Source: CAZMNY01 sp964567745 (lineage in GTDB: Bacteria; Planctomycetota; Planctomycetia; Pirellulales; Pirellulaceae). From it: DNA of 64,000 nucleotides. Both the position numbers and the translations under genes were made by a program. Each line of letters starts with the position of its first letter. Within the stretch, counting starts at the first letter, position 1. The notes under the pieces are model-generated. The model searched no databases. It was not told the origin of the DNA and saw nothing but the letters and a program-made list of their open reading frames with translations. Positions 17,119 to 25,534 of the stretch are shown here, piece by piece. Location of the stretch: NCBI GenBank assembly GCA_964567745.1, contig CAZMNY010000023.1, positions 62,001 to 126,000 of the forward strand, in the 5' to 3' direction.

Positions 17119-17608
17119 GGTTCCATCACTTTCAAAGTCGAGTCGTGCCGATGCTGGCCAATGGGTTTTATCGTAAATGGGGGGCCACTCAACGTCAACT
17201 GATCCGAACTCTGCCACTCGGTCGGATCTCCTTACCACGAATAGGGATGCGACGATTTTCGCGTTCTGGTGTTACGATCCGCTCGCCTGTGTCCAATTAT
17301 CAAATGTCCGCGGACGACGAGAGGGGGCAAAACGAGTACAATCGACCGCCCCGCGCGTTCCGTTTTAGTCGCTTGCGGAAAAAATGAAGCTGGACGAGAA
17401 TAAAGTCCTGCCGATAAACCGAATGCCAAGGCAGGCAACACTTTGGGACCAAGACCCGCGCGGGAAATGGGCCGTCCAGCGGTTGTCATACCATCCAAGT
17501 GCACGGTGCCAATCTGCATGATGGTCAGCGTGCACGGATTGAGTGATTTTGGGCGCGTCAGAGTACAGGTTGAGTCATCGACCGATTTCACGGAACAGGA
17601 GTTCGATA
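17119..17608. other. Divergent promoter region between the hydrolase and vWA genes
   Basis: About 490 bases between divergent genes. It must hold promoters for both. I see no convincing -35/-10 pair, no RNA, and only frames without recognisable domains. Confidence 0.5.
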
Positions 17609-19615
17609 GTGAAAGTCATCAGCCAGCTACGCACTTGGTGGCAACATCAAACGGGCGAAGAGGACACCCCGTTCGACGGCGACTCGTCAGCCTTTGTGAC
17701 AAGCTTGGTGGTCCATCTCTGTTTGCTGGTAGCGCTCGGATTCGTTCCCCTTTATCTTCCCGAACCTCAACTCATGTTGACGTTGACCGCGCCGGTGGAA
17801 GAGGAACTCGAAACAGAACTCACTTTGCCCGAAGAATTCACCTTCAGCGATGAAGTGACGGAGGAAATCGGCGCGAATAGTTTCAATGGCGAACAAATGG
17901 CGTTTTCGGAAGCGCCGATTGTGGCGGATGTTTCCAACGTCCCCACTCCCACCGAGTTGGCTCAGGCTGAGTTCAGTGAGATCCATGTCAACGAAGCCAT
18001 CGATTTGGCGACGGGACTTCATATGAATGAGAACATGACGGTCAAAGGGGCCGCCGGGCATGGAACGACCGGAGCCGCCGGCGCCATCGATCAGCTGACC
18101 AACGAGATCCTGCTTTCACTTGAAGAACGCAAAACGCTCGTCGTTTGGCTGTTCGACCAATCCGGTAGTTTGGAACGTCAGCGAGCTGCGATTCTCGATC
18201 GATTCGATCGCATCTATGAAGAGCTTGGCGTGATCCAAGCGTCGGGCAATGAGGCTTTCGCCAAGCACGAAGACAAGCCGTTGCTGACGTCAATTGTCGC
18301 CTTTGGTAATGCGGTCAATCTGAAGACCAAAGAGCCGACCGACAGCATGGAAGAGATTAAAGAAGCGGTTCGCAGCATCGAGCAAGACACGACTGGCGTC
18401 GAGCGAGTGTTTTCCGCAACGTACAAAGCGGCCAAGGAATACGCCAAGTATCGGATCACGACGAGTTCGAAGAGTAAGCCGGAACGCAATGTGATGCTTG
18501 TCGTCGTCAGCGACGAAGTGGGTGACGATCAGACTGGAATGGAAGACACGATCAAGATGTGTCGCCGTTATGAAATGCCTGTCTTTGTTGTCGGCGTTCC
18601 CGCTCCATTCGGTCGAAATGAAACGCTTGTGAAATGGGTCGACCCCAATCCGGAATTCGACCAAGCTCCTCAATGGGGCGTTGTCAGCCAAGGCCCCGAA
18701 TCGTTCCTGCCAGAGCGAGTCAAACTCGGTTTCTTCGGTCAAAAAGACAAGGATCCGATGATCGATTCCGGCTTCGGACCGTTCGCTCTGACTCGGCTCG
18801 CTTACGAAACAGGCGGCATTTACTTTGCCGTGCATCCGAATCGAAACGTGAGGAAAACGGTCAGTCGACGAGACACCGCGGCCTTCTCAGCTCATCTCCA
18901 ACACTTTTTCGATCCTCAAGTCATGCGTCGCTATCGACCTGACTACGTTTCGGCTCAAGAATACGATCGACGCGTTCGTTCGAGCAAAGCTCGTATGGCG
19001 CTGATCAACGCGGCCAAGATTTCACGCGTCGGCCAAATGGATTCGCCAAAGCTCGAATTTGTTAAGTCGAGCGAAGCTGAGATGGTCAACGAACTGTCGG
19101 AAGCTCAGAAAGACGCAGCGAAGCTCGAGCCGAAACTGATTGCCCTGCATGAGATGCTCAAGTTGGGCGAAGCCGATCGCAACAAAGAGGCGTCGCCGAG
19201 ATGGCAGGCAGGTTTCGACTTGGCGATGGGACGTGTGATCGCCGTGCGAACTCGAACGGAAACCTACAACGCCATGTTGGCGAAGGCCAAGCGAGGGCTC
19301 AAGTTCGAGGATGAAAAGAACAACACCTGGGTTTTGACTCCTGCCGATGACGTGTCGACGGGGAGCCAACTGAAGAAAGCAGCCGACAAGGCTCGAGTCT
19401 ACTTGGAGCGTGTCGTCAAGGATCATGAGGGCACGCCATGGGCGCTGCTCGCCAAGAAGGAGTTGGAGACGCCCATCGGTTGGAAATGGGTTGAAAAATT
19501 CACCGAGATCGCTCCGCGCAATGGCGGGGGCGGTGGCGGTAACAACAATCCGGCGAACGACGCGAGGCGGATGATCAAAAAAGGTCCCAAGCGTCGGCCG
19601 ATTCCGAAGCTGTAG
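17609..19615 (+). CDS. von Willebrand factor A-domain membrane protein
   Basis: A 668-residue protein. The GTG at 17609 was chosen because AGGAG (17597-17601) precedes it by 7 bases. An N-terminal cytosolic stub of about 25 residues is followed by one membrane segment (SLVVHLCLLVALGFVPLYL), an acidic stretch, and a vWA domain from about residue 170. The vWA carries a full MIDAS motif D-Q-S-G-S (LFDQSGSLERQ) for Mg-dependent ligand binding, with VVSDEVGDD later. The C-terminal 200 residues are helical, and the tail has a short Gly run and a basic end. It is probably an extracytoplasmic assembly or adhesion factor. It is followed by a terminator. Confidence 0.87.
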   Translation: MKVISQLRTWWQHQTGEEDTPFDGDSSAFVTSLVVHLCLLVALGFVPLYLPEPQLMLTLTAPVEEELETELTLPEEFTFSDEVTEEIGANSFNGEQMAFSEAPIVADVSNVPTPTELAQAEFSEIHVNEAIDLATGLHMNENMTVKGAAGHGTTGAAGAIDQLTNEILLSLEERKTLVVWLFDQSGSLERQRAAILDRFDRIYEELGVIQASGNEAFAKHEDKPLLTSIVAFGNAVNLKTKEPTDSMEEIKEAVRSIEQDTTGVERVFSATYKAAKEYAKYRITTSSKSKPERNVMLVVVSDEVGDDQTGMEDTIKMCRRYEMPVFVVGVPAPFGRNETLVKWVDPNPEFDQAPQWGVVSQGPESFLPERVKLGFFGQKDKDPMIDSGFGPFALTRLAYETGGIYFAVHPNRNVRKTVSRRDTAAFSAHLQHFFDPQVMRRYRPDYVSAQEYDRRVRSSKARMALINAAKISRVGQMDSPKLEFVKSSEAEMVNELSEAQKDAAKLEPKLIALHEMLKLGEADRNKEASPRWQAGFDLAMGRVIAVRTRTETYNAMLAKAKRGLKFEDEKNNTWVLTPADDVSTGSQLKKAADKARVYLERVVKDHEGTPWALLAKKELETPIGWKWVEKFTEIAPRNGGGGGGNNNPANDARRMIKKGPKRRPIPKL

Positions 19616-19639
19616 GCGAGCAATACAACCTCGTGTTTT

Positions 19640-19688
19640 AGGCCCCCTCTTTCCACTCCCCTTGGCAGAGAGTCGGGGCCTCGTTTTT
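19640..19688 (+). terminator. Intrinsic terminator after the vWA gene
   Basis: AGGCCCC (19640-19646) pairs with GGGGCCT (19675-19681), and five T follow (19684-19688). The loop is long, about 28 bases, so termination may be moderate. It lies 25 bases past the stop codon. Confidence 0.65.
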
Positions 19689-19871
19689 GCTAGCGACCTG
19701 CGCGCCCGAATGCGGTCCCGCTCGCAGGTCGCAGTCTTGATGGCTCGGCGCGGTTGAATTCAACAGTCGCTTGATGGCATAAGCGGCCAGGCGGATCAGA
19801 GCGTCTTTTGCTTAGCTGAATCGCGGCATGTTTCCGCAAACTGACCTTGCACGCTCTGGCATGCATGGCTA

Positions 19872-20366
19872 ATGTTCCCCCCGCTTTCTCGGGCGAAACC
19901 GGTGTCAACACAAGAATCGTCAACTCAAGCGTTGTCAGCGTCACGGACGAAGCTGCCGACGTGGGTGCGAGCGTTGTTGCTGCTAAGTGGCTGCGGCGCG
20001 ATTGCGTTGTTACTGACCGCAGCCAGTTTGACTCCGGATGAACGAGGAATCGGAACACATCAGCAATTGGGGCTCGGGCCCTGCACGGTTCGCCAGCTTT
20101 GGGGAATCCGGTGCCCTGCGTGCGGCATGACGACGTCCTGGTCTCAAGTGACCAAGGGGCAGTTGTTTGCCGGGCTGCAGGCCAATGTCAGCGGCGTGTT
20201 GCTGGCGTTTGCTGCTGGCGTGTATGGAATGTGGAGCGTCGCGTCCGGTATCCGCGGCCATTGGTTGGTTGCATTGGCCGACTGGCAGCTGTTGATCATC
20301 GTGCTCGGATTACTTGGCTTCACGTTCACGGAATGGTTGATCCGTTTGGGAATCGCAGGGAGTTAG
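19872..20366 (+). CDS. DUF2752 membrane protein
   Basis: A 164-residue protein with three likely membrane helices (ALLLLSGCGAIALLLTAA; ANVSGVLLAFAAGVYGMWSV; LLIIVLGLLGFTF). The DUF2752 signature GIRCPACGMTTSW contains the paired cysteines of the family's CPxCG motif. The role of DUF2752 is unknown. The next gene starts 2 bases after its stop, with that gene's ribosome-binding site (AGGGAG) overlapping this gene's end, so the two form a coupled pair. Confidence 0.82.
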   Translation: MFPPLSRAKPVSTQESSTQALSASRTKLPTWVRALLLLSGCGAIALLLTAASLTPDERGIGTHQQLGLGPCTVRQLWGIRCPACGMTTSWSQVTKGQLFAGLQANVSGVLLAFAAGVYGMWSVASGIRGHWLVALADWQLLIIVLGLLGFTFTEWLIRLGIAGS

Positions 20367-20368
20367 CG

Positions 20369-21034
20369 ATGTCAGATCATTTTCGCCGCGTGACAAGAAT
20401 CGTCTTGGCCATGATTGCTGCGGTGTCTTTGTCCACGTCCGGTTGCGTCGGCATGTTGGCGCAAATCGGCTGGGTTACTGGCGGGGATCTGCATCCTGCG
20501 GAATACGCTGGACTGGAAGGCAAGAAGGTCGCCGTGGTCGTCGTTACCAACGGCTCGACATACGGCCCCGGCTCGGAAGCGGTCCTACTCGGAAGGGGCA
20601 TCGAGCGACATCTGAGAATGGAAGTCTCGGACATCGAGATCATCAACCAAGACAAGATTGCCGATTGGGTTGATCAAAACAACTGGAATCACATCGACTA
20701 CATCGAGGTTGGCAAAGGGCTTGGCGCGGACATGGTGATTGGCATCGATGTCGAAAACTATAGCCTGACCGACGGTCAAACGATGTTCAAAGGCCGATCC
20801 GATTTCTCCATCAAGGTTCTCGACATGTCGAAGCGAGGCGACAAGATCGTCTGGACAAAAGCGCCGCCGACATATGAATTCCCCAAGCACGGCGGTCGCT
20901 ATCGGGACACAACATCCAAGACCAAATTCCAGCGACAATACAACACGATGATGTCGCAAGAGATCGCTCGCTACTTCTTCCCCTATCCCATCACGTCTGA
21001 CTACGCCACCGACGCGATCTTCATCGGGGATTAG
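20369..21034 (+). CDS. Predicted lipoprotein
   Basis: A 221-residue protein. ATG 20369 is preceded by AGGGAG, giving a signal peptide ending in the lipobox LSTSGC. The mature part has alternating strands and helices (KKVAVVVVTNGSTYGPGSEAV; LGADMVIGIDVENYSL), and the layout recalls CsgG/GNA1162-type periplasmic lipoproteins that combine a nucleotide-like alpha/beta domain, but I cannot confirm the family. It is co-directional with and almost touching the DUF2752 gene. Confidence 0.8.
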   Translation: MSDHFRRVTRIVLAMIAAVSLSTSGCVGMLAQIGWVTGGDLHPAEYAGLEGKKVAVVVVTNGSTYGPGSEAVLLGRGIERHLRMEVSDIEIINQDKIADWVDQNNWNHIDYIEVGKGLGADMVIGIDVENYSLTDGQTMFKGRSDFSIKVLDMSKRGDKIVWTKAPPTYEFPKHGGRYRDTTSKTKFQRQYNTMMSQEIARYFFPYPITSDYATDAIFIGD

Positions 21035-21172
21035 TCGGTCTTATCGCCCGGCCAATCGTGGTAGCCATAGTTATAGCTACTTAGCTGATTCTTCCTCGCT
21101 CTGGCGAGCATAGCTTCCTTGCAGATCCAACGTTGCTGATCGCCAGCGGGCGTTAATCGGATACCTGCGGCG

Positions 21173-21985
21173 TTACTCCCCGCTGTTGCTCCACTCGATG
21201 GCCGTCTCTTCGTCGACAACGATTCGGCGAATCGATGTCGCTTTGCGAGTCGCTGGGTCGATGTCGACGATCGAACCGGAGAGGCGGGGGTCGCCGGTGG
21301 CGACGACAAACTGGGTGGGGCGGAACGTGAGCGTCGTCACTTGGACTCGCTCGATCCGCCGACCGAGAATGCTTTCATAGGGGCCGGTCATGCCAACATC
21401 GCACTGGAAGGCCGTGCCGCCTGGAAAGATCTGTTCGTCTGCCGTTGGGACGTGAGTATGAGTTCCCAGCACTGCGGAAACTCGGCCGTCGAGGTATCGT
21501 CCCATCAACTGCATGTCGCTTGTCGCTTCGGCGTGGAAGTCGACAAAGATCGCAGCCAAATCGCCCGGCAGTTCCTTGAGCACTCGGTCCGCCGCGGTGA
21601 AGGGGCAGTCGACCGGCTTCATGAAGACACGGCCGAGCAGACTGATCACGCCGACGCGGCACCCCTGATCATCTTGTGTGATCATCCATGGCTTCCCTGG
21701 CGCATCGGCTGGGTAGTTCGCAGGGCGAACGATGTCGTCCTTTGAATCGAGCAGAGGCATGATCTCTTTGCGGCGATAGATGTGATCGCCCAGCGTAATG
21801 CAATTGATGCCGCAAGCTCGCAGCGCTTTGTGGTGTTTGGGCGTGATCCCGGACCCATCCGCGATATTTTCGCCGTTGGCGATGACCAAGTCGAGCGATT
21901 CGCGTCTGCGTAGTTGAGGCACCGCGCGCTCGACGATCTTCAGGCCCGGCTTACCGACGATATCGCCAATGAATAAGATCCGCAC
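21173..21985 (-). CDS. ymdB: YmdB-family metallophosphoesterase
   Basis: A 270-residue dinuclear-metal phosphodiesterase of the TIGR00282/YmdB type, implicated in 2',3'-cyclic nucleotide hydrolysis in Bacillus. Signatures in order: FIGDIVGKPG, IANGENIADGSG, VDFHAEATSD, LGTHTHVPTADEQI, DVGMTGPY. The segment aligned to the usual GNHTWD reads GDHIYR, so the metal-ligand Asn equivalent to Bacillus Asn67 is Asp here. It lies 80 bases after rny on the same strand, the rny-ymdB pairing known from many phyla. Confidence 0.93.
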   Translation of the reverse strand: MRILFIGDIVGKPGLKIVERAVPQLRRRESLDLVIANGENIADGSGITPKHHKALRACGINCITLGDHIYRRKEIMPLLDSKDDIVRPANYPADAPGKPWMITQDDQGCRVGVISLLGRVFMKPVDCPFTAADRVLKELPGDLAAIFVDFHAEATSDMQLMGRYLDGRVSAVLGTHTHVPTADEQIFPGGTAFQCDVGMTGPYESILGRRIERVQVTTLTFRPTQFVVATGDPRLSGSIVDIDPATRKATSIRRIVVDEETAIEWSNSGE

Positions 21986-22065
21986 TCTCGCTCCTACATG
22001 CTCTTGCTATGCCTCGGTTGTCGCTTGCGCGGACCCTCGGGTCACATTCCATTAAGCCGCAAAGA

Positions 22066-23619
22066 TCAGCGTGCCACTTCGCTGAATCGCGATTCGCGGA
22101 CTACCGTGACTTTAATTTCGCCCGGATAGGTCAGCTGTTCCTCAAACGCTTTGGCGATGTCACGGCAAATTTTGGCCGCGACCGCGTCGTCCGTTTCTTT
22201 CGCACTGGCGATGACTCGCAATTCCCGTCCAGCTTGAATGGCGAATGCTTGAACGACGCCCGGAAATCCGTGGGCGATCGATTCGAGCTCTTCCATTCGC
22301 TTGATGTATCGCTCCAGCGATTCACGCCGCGCGCCGGGACGCGAGGCGCTGCAGGCGTCGGCGGTGGCGACAAGCATGGTGTACGGGTATTCGGTCACGA
22401 TTTCGTCGTGGTGGCCGAGCGCCGCGTGAACCACTTCGGCAGACTCGTTGTGTCGTCGAAGCAAATCGGCGCCGATCTTGGGGTGGCCGCCTTCCAGTTC
22501 GTGATCCGCAGCTTTGCCGATGTCATGAAGTAAACCGCATCGGCGTCCGACGTCGCCGTTGAGCCCGACCATCTCGGCAAGCAAGCCGGAGATGAAGGCG
22601 ACTTCGACGCTGTGACGCAGCACGTTTTGACTGTAGCTCGTACGGAAGTGCATTCGGCCGAGCATATACAAGACTCGTTCGTGAAGGCCGAGCACGTTGA
22701 CTTCCTCGGCCGCCTCTTGGCCCTTCTTCTGAATAAAGGCCTCAATGTCTTTCTCGGTCTCGGCGACGACCTCTTCGATTCGCGACGGGTGGATGCGGCC
22801 ATCGGCAATCAATTTGTTGAGCGATTGTCGAGCAATTTCTCGACGAACCGGATCGAACCCGCTGACAATCACGACGCCTGGCGTGTCGTCGATGATGACG
22901 TCGACTCCCGTCGCTTTCTCGAACGAACGGATATTGCGACCCTCGCGGCCGATAATCCGCCCTTTCATTTCGTCGTTGGGAATGTCGACCGTGCTGGTTG
23001 TGTTCTCGGCCGTGTGCGCCGCGGCGTAGCGATGCAAGGCGGTCAGCAAGATCTCGCGACCTTTGGCGTCGGCCGTTTCGGCGACCGAGCGTTCGTGTCG
23101 GAGAATCATCGCGCCCGTCTCTTGCTTCAGCTCTTCGTCCAGCGAGGTCAGCAGCTTCTCCGTGGCTTCCTCACGCGACATGCCGCTGAGCTCTTGGAGT
23201 TTTTGCCGCTGCGTTTCGAGGATCTGATCCAGCTCTTCGTTTCGTTTGCTGGTCTCCTCGAGGCGATCAGTCAGTCGCTTTTGCGTACCTTGAACGATCT
23301 TTTCCTGCTTGCGCAAGTCATCATTCTGCTGCTCAATCGTCTCATGTCGCTTGTCGAGCAACCGCTCGCGTTCCCGAGACTCTTCCCGCAACGCAATGAC
23401 TTCTTTTTCGGCGTCAGCTTTTCGCTGAAGCATTTTCTCTTTGGTTTCGAGTTCGATTTCTTTCACGCGGCTGGCGGCGTCTCGCTCAGCGCGCTCCAGA
23501 ATCTCCTTCGCCTGGCTTTCGGCGTCGCGTTTCCCTTGGCGGTCCATCGTACGAACCAGAAAAAACGCGGCGACGGCTCCGACAATGGTGCCAATGATGC
23601 CGGCAATCGCTTCGTTCAC
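22066..23619 (-). CDS. rny: Ribonuclease Y
   Basis: A 517-residue membrane-anchored endoribonuclease that initiates mRNA decay; the length matches the family (about 520). The GTG at 23619 was chosen because AAGGAA precedes it by about 7 bases and it gives the expected N-terminal helix (IAGIIGTIVGAVAAFFLV). Order: membrane anchor, long coiled coil (about residues 30-180), KH domain (MKGRIIGREGRNIRSFE), HD domain with metal-binding HD (LLHDIGKAADHE). An upstream extension to 23733 is not supported. ymdB follows. Confidence 0.96.
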   Translation of the reverse strand: MNEAIAGIIGTIVGAVAAFFLVRTMDRQGKRDAESQAKEILERAERDAASRVKEIELETKEKMLQRKADAEKEVIALREESRERERLLDKRHETIEQQNDDLRKQEKIVQGTQKRLTDRLEETSKRNEELDQILETQRQKLQELSGMSREEATEKLLTSLDEELKQETGAMILRHERSVAETADAKGREILLTALHRYAAAHTAENTTSTVDIPNDEMKGRIIGREGRNIRSFEKATGVDVIIDDTPGVVIVSGFDPVRREIARQSLNKLIADGRIHPSRIEEVVAETEKDIEAFIQKKGQEAAEEVNVLGLHERVLYMLGRMHFRTSYSQNVLRHSVEVAFISGLLAEMVGLNGDVGRRCGLLHDIGKAADHELEGGHPKIGADLLRRHNESAEVVHAALGHHDEIVTEYPYTMLVATADACSASRPGARRESLERYIKRMEELESIAHGFPGVVQAFAIQAGRELRVIASAKETDDAVAAKICRDIAKAFEEQLTYPGEIKVTVVRESRFSEVAR

Positions 23620-24221
23620 TCGTCGGTTCCTTCTTGCACCGCGAAGCGCAAGGGACGTCGGAGACAGCGCCTGGCAAGTCGACCGAACCGGCGACTCGAA
23701 ATCAACGGATCTCTGCGGAAACGAGGCATTCATCGGTGGCGATAAGCGGGTGTGGGGCGACTTCTAAAGAGTCCGCTCGCGACCAGTCAAGGTCGCCCAA
23801 GAGAGGCTCAAAACGCCTACCACACGCATTTACGCCGCCCAACCTGCGACAAGACAAGAGCCTCGCCATAAGACTGCCACCGAGGGCTCGATAGCTGTGC
23901 TCGTCTTCAGGTGCCGCCAACTTGCTGTCGAGGCCAATGGCCTTCAGCAGAAGACACCGAAAGAACGACACGGCGCCAAACAGCAAATGCAAGATCGAAA
24001 GCAAGATGCCGTTCATTCAAGACCGCCAGAGGGTTGGGCGTCGATGATAATTCATTCCAAACTCGATCGAAGTCGATTGCCAAGCAAAGGGGCCTCCTCG
24101 GACCTCAGTCTGCTTCGCTGTAAAATTGTCATTTGTGATGTTGGTCAAAATCCATTTTCACTAGGATCTTCCCAGTGAAACCACCCCGACATACTACCAA
24201 AGTGGCCAAGGACTGCAACTA
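23620..24221. other. Non-coding region upstream of rny, possible structured RNA
   Basis: This roughly 600-base gap separates rny (minus) from tilS (plus). On the minus strand, near 23755-23798, two alternative hairpins are possible: GCGACC/GGTCGC (23779-23784 with 23791-23796) and GGGCGAC/GTCGCCC (23755-23761 with 23792-23798). They share one arm and exclude each other. A minus-strand frame at 23702-24016 has no recognisable domain. The region may encode a leader or a small RNA such as 6S RNA, which neighbours rny in some phyla, but I cannot confirm this. Confidence 0.35.
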
Positions 24222-25229
24222 ATGACGCGACAGCACTCGCTTGAATCGACGGTTGCCGCAGACTTCGCGCCCGAATCCTGGAACGACCTCACCGTGCTTG
24301 TCGCCGTCTCAGGCGGCTCCGATAGCGTGGCCCTCCTGTCGGCTCTCCAGCGGCTTCGACTCGCCGGAAAAGGCCAGCTTGTTGTGGCCCACTTCAATCA
24401 CCGAATGCGAGCAACCGCGGACAGGGATGAGGCGTTTGTCCGAGAGCTGGCGGAGCGTTTGAAATTGCCTGTCGAGATCGGCGTCGCCGCAAAGCCGACC
24501 AGCTCGTCTGGGGACGGCGTTGAGGCAGCTGCGCGAGACGCGCGGTACGATTTTCTCAAGCAAACGGCGGGCGCGATTGGGGCGAGGTATGTCGTAACCG
24601 CACACACGGCGGACGATCAAGCGGAAACGATTCTGCACCGAATCTTGCGGGGCGCCAGTATCCGCGGGGCCGCGGGCATTCGTCGCGCGCGGCCGCTTAT
24701 GGTCGGCGTCGCCCTGCTCCGCCCGCTGCTCAATGTGACGCATGCGGAAGTGCTCGATTATCTCAGCGACCGCAAACAGGCCTATTGCGAGGACGAAACG
24801 AACGCCCAATTGAAATTCCTCCGCAATCGGATTCGCAACCAGTTGATGCCGCTGCTCGAGAAGGAATATCAGACGGGGGTTCGCGAGTCGCTGCTGCGAT
24901 TTGGGCGGTTGGCCGAGGAGGCGAGCGACGTGTTGGCCGATGCGGTGGCCAGCGTTCTGCCGGACGTTGCCGAGTGCCGAGGCGACCAGATTCGAATCCT
25001 CAGCCGCCCGTTCAGTCAGCTTCGCCCTCATCTGGCTCGACTCGTGTTGCTCGAGTGCTGGCGAGCGGCCGGCTGGCCGGAACGCGACATGTCGTTTGCC
25101 AAATGGGAGTGGCTGCGGCGGGCGGCGGCAAGCCAATCTTCCGCCGATCTCCCCGCAACGCTACCAGGCGCTATTCAGGTCCGCCGCGAGGGCGAGAACA
25201 CCGTGCTGGCCAAGATCTCGGCCGACTAA
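24222..25229 (+). CDS. tilS: tRNA(Ile)-lysidine synthetase
   Basis: A 335-residue PP-loop enzyme that converts C34 of tRNA-Ile(CAU) to lysidine, allowing AUA reading. The PP-loop signature is VAVSGGSDSVALLS near residue 30. Further family motifs: VAHFNHRMRA, ARDARYDFL, VTAHTADDQAETIL and RNRIRNQLMPLLE. It is short compared with E. coli TilS (432), lacking most of the C-terminal tRNA-binding domains, as in many small bacterial forms. An alternative-sized start cannot be excluded, but ATG 24222 is natural. It is convergent with the MFS gene. Confidence 0.94.
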   Translation: MTRQHSLESTVAADFAPESWNDLTVLVAVSGGSDSVALLSALQRLRLAGKGQLVVAHFNHRMRATADRDEAFVRELAERLKLPVEIGVAAKPTSSSGDGVEAAARDARYDFLKQTAGAIGARYVVTAHTADDQAETILHRILRGASIRGAAGIRRARPLMVGVALLRPLLNVTHAEVLDYLSDRKQAYCEDETNAQLKFLRNRIRNQLMPLLEKEYQTGVRESLLRFGRLAEEASDVLADAVASVLPDVAECRGDQIRILSRPFSQLRPHLARLVLLECWRAAGWPERDMSFAKWEWLRRAAASQSSADLPATLPGAIQVRREGENTVLAKISAD

Positions 25230-25402
25230 CCGTACAAGAAAGGTCCATCCGGTATTTGCGGGGCCACGTTTTGGCCATCGATAGCGGATTCGCTTAACCC
25301 GTTGCCGCAGGCGAGGCTGCCAATAGGAGCCTGTCAAAAGAAGGCCACGAAAAGCACGAAAAGGCACGAAGAAGAAGGCGAGCGACCAGCGACGAAAACA
25401 AA

Positions 25403-25509
25403 AAAAGGGGAGCCGTCCATTTGTTTCGATAGTTTGCGAGAGTTCGGCGTTCGATTTGCGCCAAGCCAAGTTGCAAGGTCGTTCAAAAGAATTGGACGGC
25501 TCCCCTTTT
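25403..25509. repeat. 17-bp perfect inverted repeat, possible minus-strand terminator
   Basis: AAAAGGGGAGCCGTCCA (25403-25419) is exactly complementary to TGGACGGCTCCCCTTTT (25493-25509), with 73 bases between. Read on the minus strand, the stem follows the MFS gene and ends in seven T, so it could terminate that transcript. The large loop is unusual for a simple terminator, and the arms could instead be the ends of a small mobile or REP-like element. Confidence 0.6.
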
Positions 25510-25531
25510 CCGGCGCCCCCTTTTCCGGCGC
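25502..25531. repeat. Tandem duplicate of a 15-bp unit
   Basis: CCCCTTTTCCGGCGC occurs twice without a gap (25502-25516 and 25517-25531), immediately before the MFS stop codon side. The first copy overlaps the right arm of the 17-bp inverted repeat. Confidence 0.85.
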
Positions 25532-25534
25532 CGA

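Larger units (their letters stand above)
25230..25534. other. Convergent intergenic gap with repeats
   Basis: The gap between tilS and the MFS transporter holds a run of GCACGAAAA-like units (25345-25375), a 17-bp inverted repeat and a 15-bp tandem duplication (both listed separately). No gene is seen. Confidence 0.6.

Noticed and set aside
20099..20368. Longer frame into the lipoprotein gene
   Set aside because: Overlaps the DUF2752 gene; ATG 20369 has a ribosome-binding site and a lipobox-bearing signal peptide.
21061..21080. Imperfect 20-bp palindrome in the convergent gap before ymdB
   Set aside because: The match is partial and there is no T run, so I do not call it a terminator or operator.
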